A DNA stretch of 37,649 nt from an uncultured Ruthenibacterium sp. (lineage in GTDB: Bacteria; Bacillota; Clostridia; Oscillospirales; Ruminococcaceae): assembly GCA_910587145.1 (NCBI GenBank), contig CAJUMH010000029.1, forward strand, positions 1 to 37,649, written 5' to 3'. The position numbers and the translations under genes were made by a program. Below are positions 1 to 8,388 of the stretch, piece after piece (the first letter of the stretch is position 1; each line of letters starts with the position of its first letter). The notes below the pieces were generated by a model, which saw only the letters and a list, made by a program, of their open reading frames with translations, did not search any database and was not told the origin of the DNA.

Positions 1-116
1 AGAGAACGGCAAAATTTTTTACACTTCTTTTACTTCTTTATCTCACATGAGCAAAAGCGCATCGCCGCTCGCCCAAAAATCTTTGCAGGGGCTCCAAAGC
101 GCGTATTTGTGTTTCT

Positions 117-920
117 CTAATGGCTCACACAATGCGCGGTTGGAATACGCACAATATATTCGATATAATCCGGCTGCTCGCGCTTTTCTGCCGTGGCCGG
201 AATGCCGTTGCCTGTCATAAGCTTTACCGCGCGGTCGATGGTATTCACAAAGATGCGCACATCGCGCACCATCACGGTGCGTTTCTGCCTCGGCTTTTGC
301 AAGAGAAGACGTTCCACCATCGCCTCCGTTTGCTGTACATTGTAAGTATGCTCGGCGGCAGCGCGCAGCGCCTTGGTGCGCTGCTCCGAAGAGGGCAGAC
401 GCAGTACCGCGCGGGCATGGCGCTCGGTAAGGCCCGCGGCAATGCATATCTCCTGCTGCTCCTGCGTAAGCATCAGCAGACGCAGCTTATTGGCGAGCGT
501 GGGCTGCGCAATGCCAAGCTTTTGGGCAGCCGTTTCCTGCGTACAATTCCAAAGATTCAGCAAATCGCGCAGCGCCCGCGCCTGTTCAAACGGATTCAGC
601 TGCTCCCGCTGCAGATTTTCCAAAAGGCTCAGCGCGGCTGTTTTTTCGTCCTCAAAATGATAAATGATCGCGGGGATGTTCTGCATTCCCGCAAGCCTGC
701 AGGCGCGCAGACGGCGTTCGCCCGCGATCAGCTGATAGCGGCCGTCTGCCGTAGGCCGCACGCTGACAGGCTGCAACAGGCCGTTTTGCAAAATACTGAT
801 AGCCAGCTTTTTCAGCTCCAGCTCGTCGAACGCGGTGCGCGCCTGAAACGGCGAGGGCGTAACCTTCTCTATGGGAAGCAGCCATACCCGCGTTTGTTCC
901 GTCAGCTTTTCTCTTGCCAC
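117..920 (-). CDS. noc: Noc/ParB-family CTP-dependent DNA-binding protein
   Basis: 267-residue ParB-superfamily protein. The N-terminal ParB/Srx domain (about residues 13-105) carries the CTP-binding motifs GERRLRA (67-73) and ENLQR (101-105). A helix-turn-helix follows at about 128-147. The C-terminal segment with RDVRIFVNTIDRAVKLM is typical of Noc, the nucleoid-occlusion factor, rather than Spo0J, so I favour noc. I chose the GTG at 920 because AAAGGGGG lies 7 nt upstream and ParB homology starts just inside; the frame stays open further upstream but only by shadowing rsmG. The gene lies last in the mnmE-mnmG-rsmG-noc order, and soj/spo0J would normally follow beyond the window. The N-terminus (AREKLTEQT) lacks the amphipathic membrane-targeting helix of Bacillus subtilis Noc. 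The usual function is to spread on DNA from specific sites and block division over the nucleoid; that it does so here is inference. Confidence 0.9.
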   Translation of the reverse strand: MAREKLTEQTRVWLLPIEKVTPSPFQARTAFDELELKKLAISILQNGLLQPVSVRPTADGRYQLIAGERRLRACRLAGMQNIPAIIYHFEDEKTAALSLLENLQREQLNPFEQARALRDLLNLWNCTQETAAQKLGIAQPTLANKLRLLMLTQEQQEICIAAGLTERHARAVLRLPSSEQRTKALRAAAEHTYNVQQTEAMVERLLLQKPRQKRTVMVRDVRIFVNTIDRAVKLMTGNGIPATAEKREQPDYIEYIVRIPTAHCVSH

Positions 921-1312
921 ATCAATGCCCCCTTTTTGGTCGATCGCCTTTTTCGCAAACGGCTTTTGCTTTGCTCCAACAGGGCAAAGGCGGCAGCCGG
1001 CCACAAACTTTTTTTCGCATAAATCCTGACACGACCGGCCGCAACCCTCTTTTGGGAAATAATTAGGCAAAACAAAAAGGATATAAAAAGACCGTGCCCT
1101 CTGTTTGTCTTCAGAAACCGATGAATCGATCGTCAGGCGCGTTCCGACGGCTCGCGGGCTCCTGGCCTTTGAAAAATCGGCCTGCCGGTTTGCCTGCCGA
1201 TCTGCCCCTTGCTCTGCTTTGGGATCGGATCGGCGCCTTCTAAAAACAACTATAGCACGGTTTTTTGGTAAAATCCAGTATTTTCCATTGACAGCAATCG
1301 ACGAAGGGAATG
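921..1312. other. rsmG-noc intergenic region
   Basis: About 390 bp with no gene I can support. On the minus strand a possible -10 hexamer TATAGT lies at 1249-1254, with no good -35, which would give noc a leader of about 320 nt. The leader is rich in CGATCG/GATCGG words and GC-rich short repeats (GGCAGGC, CCGGC). The noc frame stays open through it, but without a start codon that has a ribosome-binding site. No Noc-binding-site (ATTTCCCGGGAAAT-like) or parS-like palindrome was seen. Confidence 0.5.
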
Positions 1313-2014
1313 TCAGCACAGGGGAGCTTTTGCGATTTTTCCGCCGTTTCGGGGATAAACGGGAGAAGTATGCGATATTTTTTGAAAGAAAAGCAGCGTG
1401 CGCACCGAACCGTCCGGCAGTGTGAACAGCCGCCGGCCGCAATATTTCCCGCCAAGCTTTTCCACGGCGCCGCGCGCCGCCTTGAGTTCTTCCTCGGCGC
1501 CGCTCCCCTTCATGGCAATGAACATGCCGCCCACGCGCACCAGCGGCAGGCAATATTCCGCCAATACCGGCAGCGCAGCCACTGCGCGGGCTGTTGCCAC
1601 ATCGAATGCCTCTCGCCATCGCTTGCGCGCGGCTTCTTCCGCGCGCTCTTTGGCAAATTCGGCCTCAATCCCCAGCTGCGCGCAGGCATAGCGCAAAAAA
1701 TCCACACGTTTTCCGGTCGGCTCCAAAAGCGTCAGTTCCATTTCGGGCTTGTACAGCTTTGTCACAATGCCGGGAAAGCCGGCGCCCGTTCCCACGTCCA
1801 CCATTTTGCCGCGCACCTCCGGGCAGCCGGCCAGCAGCAGGCTGTCGATAAAGTGCTTGTTCTCGATGCCCTCGGCATCCGTGATGGCTGTCAGGTTCAC
1901 CTTTTCGTTATAGGAAACAAGCATCGACGCATACCGTGCAAGGCTTTCGGCAATGGGCGCGGCATCAATGCCATACCCCGCCGCCTTTTGGATCAGCCGC
2001 TGCGGCTCAATCAT
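1313..2014 (-). CDS. rsmG: 16S rRNA (guanine-N7)-methyltransferase RsmG (GidB)
   Basis: 233-residue SAM-dependent methyltransferase that methylates N7 of the guanine at E. coli position 527 in the 530 loop of 16S rRNA. The SAM-binding motif VDVGTGAGFPG lies at about residues 71-81 and is preceded by the family motif NLTAITD and by HFIDSL. Length matches the family (about 210-240). The start is firm: GGAGGGGGA lies 7 nt upstream of ATG. It follows mnmG by about 160 bp and precedes noc, the standard neighbourhood. The C-terminal 20 residues after LFFQK are poorly conserved in type. Confidence 0.97.
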   Translation of the reverse strand: MIEPQRLIQKAAGYGIDAAPIAESLARYASMLVSYNEKVNLTAITDAEGIENKHFIDSLLLAGCPEVRGKMVDVGTGAGFPGIVTKLYKPEMELTLLEPTGKRVDFLRYACAQLGIEAEFAKERAEEAARKRWREAFDVATARAVAALPVLAEYCLPLVRVGGMFIAMKGSGAEEELKAARGAVEKLGGKYCGRRLFTLPDGSVRTLLFFQKISHTSPVYPRNGGKIAKAPLC

Positions 2015-2172
2015 TGCTGTTCTCCCCCTCCTGCTTTATGGACATATGCTTTTTTGAACGCTCACGGGCGGCCCCACGGCGTTTCGCGCGCCGCCTGGCC
2101 GCCTTTGCGGCAGGGCCTGTCGCTTCCAAACTGGGCCTTGTCGCTTTTTCAGCCGCTTTTTCTGGAATCAGC

Positions 2173-4077
2173 CTAACCCTCGCGTGCGTGCTCTCTGCGC
2201 CATTTTTCCAACGCAACCGTCAGGAACGCAATGTCTGCCGGCCCTACGCCGGGAATACGCGCCGCCTGCCCCACGCTGCGCGGGCAGATTTTGGCAAGCT
2301 TCTCGCGCGCCTCCAGACGAAGCCCTTCCAGCGGCGCATAATCAAACCCGGGCGGGATCGGCGTTTCTTCCTGCCGGCGCACGGCGTCGATCTGCGCGCG
2401 CTGCCGGCGGATATACCCCTCGTATTTGATCTCCGTCTCGACGCAGTAGGCGATAAACGGCGTGATCCCCTCCGCCGGCGGCAGCATGCGGGCAATATCC
2501 GCATAGTGCAGCGCCGGCCGGCGCAAAAGCTCCGCCGCCAAAGCACCGCCGGAAAGCGGCGGCTCGCCTTTTTCCTGCAGCACCGGGTTTGCGTCCGCCG
2601 GGCGCACAGTCGTGGCAAAAAGCCGCCGGATCTCTGCCTCGCGCAGCATGCGCCGCTGCACAAATTCCGCCCAGCGCGCATCGTCCACGAGGCCAAGCTC
2701 GCGCCCCAGCGGCGTCAGCCGCTCGTCGGCGTTATCCTGCCGCAGATACAGCCGATACTCGCTGCGGCTTGTCATCATACGGTAAGGATCCAATACGCCC
2801 TTTGTCACCAGATCGTCGATCAGCGTGCCGATATAGCTCTCCTGCCGCGCCAGAACGACGCCGGGCTTGCCCTGCGCCGCGCGCGCCGCGTTGATGCCCG
2901 CTAAAAGGCCCTGCGCCGCGGCCTCCTCATAGCCCGAGGTGCCGTTAAACTGCCCTGCGCCGTAAAGGCCGGAGACGCTTTTGCATTCCAGCGTGGGCAA
3001 AAGTGCTGTGGGATCGATACAATCGTATTCGATGGCATAGGCTGGGCGCATAATCTCCAAATGCTCGAAGCCCTCGATCGTGCGGTACATCGCATTCTGC
3101 ACCGCCTCCGGCAGGCTGGAGCTCATGCCCTGCAAATACATTTCCTCGGTATCCAGTCCGCATGGCTCCACAAAAATCTGGTGCCGCTCTTTTTCGGCAA
3201 AGCGCACCACTTTATCCTCGATGGAAGGACAGTAGCGCGGGCCGATGCCCTCGATCCGGCCGCCGTACAGCGGGCTGCGATGCAGATTTTCCCGGATCAC
3301 GCGATGCGTCTGCTCGTTTGTAAACGCGATGTAGCAATCTACCCGGTTTTTCCTCTCGCCCTTTGTCAAAAACGAAAAGGGCTGAATGCTTTCGTCGCCC
3401 GGCTGGCGCGTAAGGCGCGAAAAATCGATGCTGCGCCGGTGCACCCGCGCGGGCGTGCCGGTTTTAAAGCGCCGCAGCGGCAGGCCCACATGCTTCAGGC
3501 ACTGCGTCAGCGCGCAGGCCGCGTGCTGGCCGTCCGGCCCGCTTGCAAAGCTTGCCTCGCCCACAAAAATGCGGCCGCCCAGATAGGTGCCCGTTGCGAT
3601 GACAACGGCCTTCGCCGTATAATACGCCCCCAAATGCGTGACAACGCCGCGCACCGCACCGTTTTGGATTTCGATGGAGACGATCTCGGCCTGCTTTAAT
3701 TCCAGATTTTCCGTGCATTCCAGAAGATGCTTCATATACGCGTGGTATTTTCGGCGGTCTGTCTGCACACGCAGCGAATGCACCGCCGGGCCCTTGCCCC
3801 GATTCAACATTCGGCTTTGCAAAAAGGTCGCGTCCGCCGCAATGCCCATCACGCCGCCCAAAGCGTCAATCTCGCGCACCAAATGCCCTTTCGCCGTGCC
3901 GCCGATAGAGGGGTTGCAGGGCAGATTGCCCACGCCGTCCAGCGTCAGCGTAAACAGCGCTGTTTTTGCGCCCAGCTTCGCTGCGGCGCATGCCGCCTCA
4001 ATGCCCGCATGCCCGGCGCCGACCACCACAACATCATAGCCGCCCAAAAAATCCAAGTTCTCGCCCCATTTTGCCAT
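2173..4077 (-). CDS. mnmG: tRNA uridine-5-carboxymethylaminomethyl modification enzyme MnmG (GidA)
   Basis: 634-residue FAD protein that with MnmE installs the carboxymethylaminomethyl group on U34 of tRNAs using methylene-THF, NADH and glycine or ammonium. Visible motifs are the Rossmann GAGHAG (about residues 20-25), PCNPSIGGTAKGH, ATGTYLGG, KTGTPAR, RPAYAIEYD, GAGQFNGTSGYEEAAAQG and MTSRSEYRL. E. coli MnmG has 629 residues, so this is full length. I chose ATG 4077 (MAKWGENL); an upstream in-frame ATG at 4125 would add 16 residues without homology. The ribosome-binding site is weak (AGGGTG, 12 nt away). Unlike the usual direct mnmE-mnmG linkage, about 4.7 kb of accessory genes separate the two here. 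Confidence 0.97.
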   Translation of the reverse strand: MAKWGENLDFLGGYDVVVVGAGHAGIEAACAAAKLGAKTALFTLTLDGVGNLPCNPSIGGTAKGHLVREIDALGGVMGIAADATFLQSRMLNRGKGPAVHSLRVQTDRRKYHAYMKHLLECTENLELKQAEIVSIEIQNGAVRGVVTHLGAYYTAKAVVIATGTYLGGRIFVGEASFASGPDGQHAACALTQCLKHVGLPLRRFKTGTPARVHRRSIDFSRLTRQPGDESIQPFSFLTKGERKNRVDCYIAFTNEQTHRVIRENLHRSPLYGGRIEGIGPRYCPSIEDKVVRFAEKERHQIFVEPCGLDTEEMYLQGMSSSLPEAVQNAMYRTIEGFEHLEIMRPAYAIEYDCIDPTALLPTLECKSVSGLYGAGQFNGTSGYEEAAAQGLLAGINAARAAQGKPGVVLARQESYIGTLIDDLVTKGVLDPYRMMTSRSEYRLYLRQDNADERLTPLGRELGLVDDARWAEFVQRRMLREAEIRRLFATTVRPADANPVLQEKGEPPLSGGALAAELLRRPALHYADIARMLPPAEGITPFIAYCVETEIKYEGYIRRQRAQIDAVRRQEETPIPPGFDYAPLEGLRLEAREKLAKICPRSVGQAARIPGVGPADIAFLTVALEKWRREHAREG

Positions 4078-4166
4078 TAAAGATTTGCACCCTGCAGCAT
4101 CACGGGAGGTTTCATCAGAAAACAAAGCCGCGGGAACTGCAGCGCAAACGCATCTGCCGCACCGAC

Positions 4167-4751
4167 TTAAAACGCCTCGTTTTCTTCCTTCACCGCTTTC
4201 TCTTCGGAAGTTTTTTCTCCCTTCTGCTCCAGCCTGTTTATTTTTCGCTGCGTTATGATCGTTTTCACAAGCTGATAGATAAAAGCAGGGATCCCTGCGA
4301 AAACCGAAAGAAACGCCTTAACCGCGATATATATAATCCAGAACCAGAAGGTTCCAAACAGGGAAACCGGTACGAACGATTGCAAATATGTAAGGAATTT
4401 CCAGCCAAACGGGATACAAAACGCACCAAAGAACAATCCGATATAGTCGAGAAAGCCGCTGTCAGAGCTTCCGTGCGTAGCCTCCCACCACACAAAAAAG
4501 ATACCGACGAGGATTCCGATCATTGCAATTTTTATAAACTCACTGCGGGTATCCACCAGAGCGTCCTTGTACTTTTGCCTTCGCTGTTCCTCCCTGCTCT
4601 GGGCCTGCTGCCGCCGTTCCCTTCCGGCCTTGGCGGCGCAGGCGTCGCACAGGCAGGGCGTGTACTTCTCGGCGCACTCTTTACAGAGGCCCTTTCCGCA
4701 TTTCTGGCAGGCAGCAACAGCGTCTCTTTCCATATGATTAAAGCATTTCAC
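4167..4751 (-). CDS. B-box-type zinc-finger membrane protein of unknown function
   Basis: 194 residues. The N-terminus (about 3-36) holds CFNH, CQKCGKGLCKEC and CLCDAC, a Cys/His pattern of the B-box kind common in Clostridia proteins that begin with CxxH. A charged, Gln/Arg-rich linker (about 40-65) follows. Three to four hydrophobic segments come next (IAMIGILVGIFFVW, a GLFFGAFCIPFGW stretch, FWFWIIYIAVKAFL, then IPAFIYQLV), and then a Lys/Glu-rich tail. It is probably an integral membrane protein with a cytosolic zinc finger. The start GTG at 4751 is chosen because AAGGAG lies about 8-10 nt upstream. It has its own candidate promoter. Ligand and role are unknown; the neighbouring exported C2H2-like protein and sigma factor suggest a shared function, which is inference only. 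Confidence 0.8.
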   Translation of the reverse strand: MKCFNHMERDAVAACQKCGKGLCKECAEKYTPCLCDACAAKAGRERRQQAQSREEQRRQKYKDALVDTRSEFIKIAMIGILVGIFFVWWEATHGSSDSGFLDYIGLFFGAFCIPFGWKFLTYLQSFVPVSLFGTFWFWIIYIAVKAFLSVFAGIPAFIYQLVKTIITQRKINRLEQKGEKTSEEKAVKEENEAF

Positions 4752-4799
4752 TGTATTAACACTCCTTTTAACGTTCTGAATCCCTCTTGACGCAACCAT

Positions 4800-4829
4800 A
4801 TTATAGCATTTGCGGTACGCAAAATACAA
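4800..4829 (-). promoter_or_regulatory. candidate sigma-A promoter of the B-box protein gene
   Basis: On the minus strand TTGTAT (plus 4824-4829), an 18-bp spacer and a perfect TATAAT (plus 4800-4805) lie about 45-50 bp upstream of the GTG start at 4751. Confidence 0.55.
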
Positions 4830-4997
4830 GCCGTAAGGACGAAGAAAACCTTTGTTTCTGCGGCGCGCAGCGCCGTAACCACGTCGTAGCCAAAGGGTTT
4901 TGGAACGCCCCGCTCGCACCGGACGATACATCCAGGCGGGAAAACATGGAGAAAGGTACGCCGCCGGGATGTGTTCTGCAACCGACCGAAAGCTTCT

Positions 4998-6095
4998 TTA
5001 CTCATAGGTCGTAGTGTAATGGTGCATCTCACCTTTCTTCCCACCTTCAACGGTGTGCACGGCCAATTCATGCTTGTCGGTAGTTTCAAAGCCGCAGCTG
5101 CACCAATAATGCGCAACCTTTTGCTCATGATAAGATGGATTTTTGAAATGTGCCAAAAACTCCGTGTAGTCGATGCAAGTATAACCGCAGTATTCGCAAA
5201 CCCAAAGCTCCGGCTCGGGCTGAGGAGCAGGCTGTGGTTCTGGCTGTGGAACAGGCTGTGGCTCGGGCTGGGGGGCAGGCTCGGGTTCGGGCTGAGGAAC
5301 AGGCTGAGACTCGGGCTGGGGGGCAGGAGCAGGCTCCGGCTGGGGCTGGGGCGTCGGCTCCGGCTGAACCGTCGGCTGCGGGGCCGGATCGGGATCGCCC
5401 GGCGTAACCGGAGTGCTCGGGGTGGTTGACGGAGTGACCGAAGATGCCGGCGCATTCGATGTTGTCTGCGACGGCCGAGTCGTCTGCTGTCTTGCCGCGT
5501 CTGCCGCCGCCGCTTTCTGTTTCAGTGCCTCGTCCGGCGCATGAGAGACTATACAGGTAATATGTCCATTATCCGATACATGCTTACTCATAACAGCCTT
5601 GTCAAGCGTTATAAAATCACATCCGTAACACTGATATACTTTCTGTTCTGCATTTGCATTACCTGATGTGTCTGTACCTGCACTCGTATCGGTCTGAACT
5701 GTACTGCTTGACGTACCTGTAGCGGTCTGGGCCGTCGGGACAGCCGCGTCAGTTTCGTCAGTCTCGCCGGTCTCATCGGTTTCGCCGGCTTCATCGGTCT
5801 CATCGGTCTCGCCGGCCTCAACGGTCTTGTCGTCATCTCTGGCCGCTTCAGCCATCCCGGCCTCATCCTGCGTTTCTGCCTCTTCTGTTTTGGCAGCGGT
5901 AAGCGCGTCCTCGCCCAGTGCCAAACCTTCCGTATCCGCCTCGGCAGTATACACACTGTTTTTGGCGGCGACAAAGACATTTGCCTCGGTGGTCGTAATT
6001 TGGGCTGCACCTGCAACGGACAAAGCCGCAAAAACAGCGCCGGACAAAATCCTAATGATCAGTGTTTTCTTCATTTTCCGTTTCCAACCTTTCAT
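4998..6095 (-). CDS. Exported C2H2-like zinc-finger repeat protein
   Basis: About 365 residues. An N-terminal signal peptide (Lys/Arg start, then the hydrophobic core TLIIRILSGAVFAALSVAGA) is followed by an acidic Ala/Glu/Thr linker with GETDETDE-type repeats. A first Cys/His motif (YQCYGCDF, then HVSDNGHITC) comes next. A long Pro/Gln/Glu linker of PQPEP repeats (about residues 240-300) separates it from two more Cys/His motifs near the C-terminus: CEYCGYTCIDYTEFLAHF with a following H, and CSCGFETTDKHELAVH. CxxC with paired His at C2H2-like spacing is rare in an exported bacterial protein. No sortase motif or C-terminal anchor is visible. Starts at 6095 (MKGWKRKMKK) and 6074 (MKKTL) are both possible. 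Function is unknown; surface metal binding or cell-envelope interaction is conceivable. Low-complexity repeats make its length prone to change. Confidence 0.75.
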   Translation of the reverse strand: MKGWKRKMKKTLIIRILSGAVFAALSVAGAAQITTTEANVFVAAKNSVYTAEADTEGLALGEDALTAAKTEEAETQDEAGMAEAARDDDKTVEAGETDETDEAGETDETGETDETDAAVPTAQTATGTSSSTVQTDTSAGTDTSGNANAEQKVYQCYGCDFITLDKAVMSKHVSDNGHITCIVSHAPDEALKQKAAAADAARQQTTRPSQTTSNAPASSVTPSTTPSTPVTPGDPDPAPQPTVQPEPTPQPQPEPAPAPQPESQPVPQPEPEPAPQPEPQPVPQPEPQPAPQPEPELWVCEYCGYTCIDYTEFLAHFKNPSYHEQKVAHYWCSCGFETTDKHELAVHTVEGGKKGEMHHYTTTYE

Positions 6096-6117
6096 GGATG
6101 TTTTCTGCAAAAGCTCT

Positions 6118-6140
6118 GATTCGATCGGATCTGTCGAATC
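6118..6140. repeat. 23-bp inverted repeat upstream of the exported zinc-finger gene
   Basis: Arms GATTCGA and TCGAATC are separated by 9 bp, ending 23 bp before the start at 6095. It could be an operator or a leader hairpin. No promoter hexamers were identified next to it. Confidence 0.5.
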
Positions 6141-6269
6141 GGCATGCCTTCAAGACGTGCGCGGCGATCGATCCAGAGATTCCTTAAGGCAATTCTGCCT
6201 GTTTGCACCCATGAAACGAATGGAAAAACCGTTCGGTTGCAGGTTGTTGCAGATTATTGAAAAACTTTT

Positions 6270-6584
6270 TTATTCCAGAACATGAATGTCGCCGGTAAAG
6301 GGCTGTCCCACGGGAACCGCCCATTCGCTTGGCCACCAGGTACTGGCCAGATCGATGCTGAACGTGATATGCCGGCCTTCATACGCATCCAGGCCGTCAG
6401 CAAGACCAATGCAGATCATCATGACCTCCTTGCTGGAATAACGATCGCTATCGGCTCTGTGGCGGAGATGTAACATCTGCGGCGCATCCATCACGATCAC
6501 ACGATAGGTTTGGCTTTTATCCGTATAGGGCCCGGCATTTGGGTCAGGCTGCCCCTGCAGTTCAACCATCTCATCATAACTGTA
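6270..6584 (-). pseudogene. Frameshifted 3' end of the sigma-factor gene
   Basis: 104 codons encoding the C-terminal end of the sigma factor's extracytoplasmic part. It begins YSYDEMVELQGQPDP, continues through DGLDAYEGRHITFSID and ends TGDIHVLE. It reads in a different frame from the upstream sigma gene. Removing one copy of the 7-bp tandem duplication at 6584-6597 joins the frames as GTVGT-YSYDE without any lost residue. It has no ribosome-binding site or start of its own, so it is best read as the detached tail of one about 700-residue protein. Confidence 0.75.
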
Positions 6585-8388
6585 TGTGCCATGTGCCGAC
6601 CGTACCCGTAAGCACAATGCGATCCCCGTCGGTGGGAAGCGCGCTGCTGCCGCCTGCACCAGGCAATGCGGCCTCGTCAGGCTCAGGTGCTGTCCGGCTT
6701 TCCAAAGCGGAGAGATCCTCGATCTCGTGCCAGTCGATCGCAATGTTGGAAATGGAATCCGGGATATCGTCGAAAATGCCTGTCCAAATGATATCATGAG
6801 TAAGAATGTCCCCGTTCAGCGTGATGCGGGTAATGGTGGTTTCGCCGGTCCCGCTGGACCATTCCGTGCAGATGACCCCCGCGCCGTCCCCGGCCATCAT
6901 AAGGCCGCCGCGATAGCCGCCAACGCCCGCAACGCCCTCCGTCATCGTCTGGGCAGGCTGCAGCACCGTTTTTGTCTCGGGATCATATTGAAAAACGCGG
7001 ATTCCGCTGATAAACGATTCGGTCTCTTTTTCCAAAAGCAGTGCCGGGATCGGATCGTCCGGCCGCATCTGAACCAGCGCATACCGAAAACCGGTTGACG
7101 CAGAATCGGTTCCATATTCATAGTCGCCTGCCTGGTGAAGAATGATCCGGTACTGCTCCAGAGCGGCGTCGATGAGACGAAGCTCTTTCGGCACTTTTGC
7201 ATTTGTCGGCGTCTCCGGCTTTCCAGAGACATCCGGCTGCCTCTGCTCCTCCCGGCCGGAAATCCCCTGCGCCGGCAGCGAGCCCTGAGGCGCGCCGGGA
7301 CCGAAGTCCGGCCGGGATGCGGCGAAAACACCAAGGCCGACGGCCGCCACGGCGGCAAGTGCAATCAGCCCCAGCTTCAGCGCGCCAAGGCCGGCGCCCA
7401 CTGCGTTGCCTGCACCTGCCGCGCCTGCACCTGTACCCGCTGCGGCGCCTGCCGCAGTTCCGGTCGATGACGCGGCGGCTGTGCCCGCATTGGCCGCACC
7501 CGTTGCCCCATCTGCCGTTGTTCCCGCCATCTCTGTTCCGGCGGCGCCGGAGGCTCCGGTTCCCGCAGCAGCCTCGCCAGCGCCGGCCCCGGCAGCAGCG
7601 GCGGCCCCCATAGGCTGCGAGGCAAGAACAGCCTGCAAGATCTGCGCATTCGGTGCCTCGGCCGCGCCGGCTTTCAGGCTGCGGAAAAGCAGCAGCAGGA
7701 ACGGAAGCGGAGCGAGATTGTAAAGCTTCGTGCCCTGCTTTTCCAGTTCTCGAACCTTCTTTTCTATTTTTTGGCGTCCATACATCAGCCGGCTTTTCAC
7801 GGCGCTCTCGGAGGCGTCCATCGCGGCGGCGATCTGCTTTACGGACATCTCCTCGTAGTAGAACATTCCAATTACTGCGCGCTGATCCTCCGGCAATGCG
7901 TCGATGATCTCCCGAAGCAGGCGCTTTGTCTCCTCCTGATCGAGCGTCTCGTCCGGCAACGCCTCTCTGCGCACATCCGGCAACAGCTCTTCCACCGGCG
8001 CATCGCTCTCCTCGCCGGAACCCATCTCCGCAAACAGCATCGGGCGTTTCTTTTTCAGCCAGTCCCGGGCCGTATTCGCGGCAATCTGCCGTACCCACGG
8101 CAAAAACTTCGTATCGCCCTCAAAGCGGTCCAGATGGGCAAACGCCTTAAGGTAAGTATCCTGCACAATGTCAAATACAGCATCTTCATCCCGGATCATG
8201 GATTTGACGGTGTAATATACCTTGCTGTAGGTTTTTTCATATAAAGCGCCGACGGCGTCCTGATCGCCGGCGCGCGCCGCAGCCACCAAATTTGCGAATA
8301 CGCCGCCTTGGGACACAGGATTGTTGCAGTGCCGGCAAAATTCGGCCGTGTCTTCGATCTGCTTTTCGCAAAAAGTGCAATCCATCAT
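6574..8388 (-). CDS. Membrane-linked sigma-70 family factor with N-terminal zinc ribbon (C-terminus frameshifted)
   Basis: 604 codons as read. A zinc ribbon (CTFC and CRHC, residues 4-21) comes first. Sigma-70 region 2 (about 32-115, with DAVFDIVQDTYLKAF and WVRQIAANTARDWL) is followed by region 4 (about 158-215, ALPEDQRAVIGMFYYEEMSVKQIA then SESAVKSRL). A short hydrophobic patch (LAPLPFLLLLF) follows. An Ala/Gly-rich low-complexity linker (about 260-335) leads to one transmembrane helix (about 336-357) and an extracytoplasmic domain. The ECF sigma and a sensor-like domain are thus one polypeptide, so it may sense at the surface without a separate anti-sigma factor (inference). The start ATG 8388 has GAAAGGAAGG 7 nt upstream and overlaps the preceding 42-codon ORF. 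A 7-bp duplication truncates the protein at WHIQL, losing about 104 residues; whether it still works is unknown. Confidence 0.85.
   Translation of the reverse strand: MMDCTFCEKQIEDTAEFCRHCNNPVSQGGVFANLVAAARAGDQDAVGALYEKTYSKVYYTVKSMIRDEDAVFDIVQDTYLKAFAHLDRFEGDTKFLPWVRQIAANTARDWLKKKRPMLFAEMGSGEESDAPVEELLPDVRREALPDETLDQEETKRLLREIIDALPEDQRAVIGMFYYEEMSVKQIAAAMDASESAVKSRLMYGRQKIEKKVRELEKQGTKLYNLAPLPFLLLLFRSLKAGAAEAPNAQILQAVLASQPMGAAAAAGAGAGEAAAGTGASGAAGTEMAGTTADGATGAANAGTAAASSTGTAAGAAAGTGAGAAGAGNAVGAGLGALKLGLIALAAVAAVGLGVFAASRPDFGPGAPQGSLPAQGISGREEQRQPDVSGKPETPTNAKVPKELRLIDAALEQYRIILHQAGDYEYGTDSASTGFRYALVQMRPDDPIPALLLEKETESFISGIRVFQYDPETKTVLQPAQTMTEGVAGVGGYRGGLMMAGDGAGVICTEWSSGTGETTITRITLNGDILTHDIIWTGIFDDIPDSISNIAIDWHEIEDLSALESRTAPEPDEAALPGAGGSSALPTDGDRIVLTGTVGTWHIQL
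6584..6597. repeat. 7-bp tandem duplication causing the frameshift
   Basis: Two exact adjacent copies of ATGTGCC (plus strand; GGCACAT in the coding sense). A single copy restores one continuous reading frame across 6270-8388. This is a typical product of replication slippage and could also be an assembly or sequencing artefact. Confidence 0.9.

Noticed and set aside
1..116. Gene or terminator downstream of noc
   Set aside because: Only a weak CTTTG/CAAAG stem with T5 and no ORF longer than about 10 codons with a start; too little to call.
2007..2216. 69-codon Lys/Arg/Ala-rich ORF bridging the mnmG end and the rsmG start
   Set aside because: It begins with TTG inside mnmG, has no ribosome-binding site, and its last codons coincide with the rsmG ribosome-binding site. 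Composition fits a GC-rich open frame by chance.
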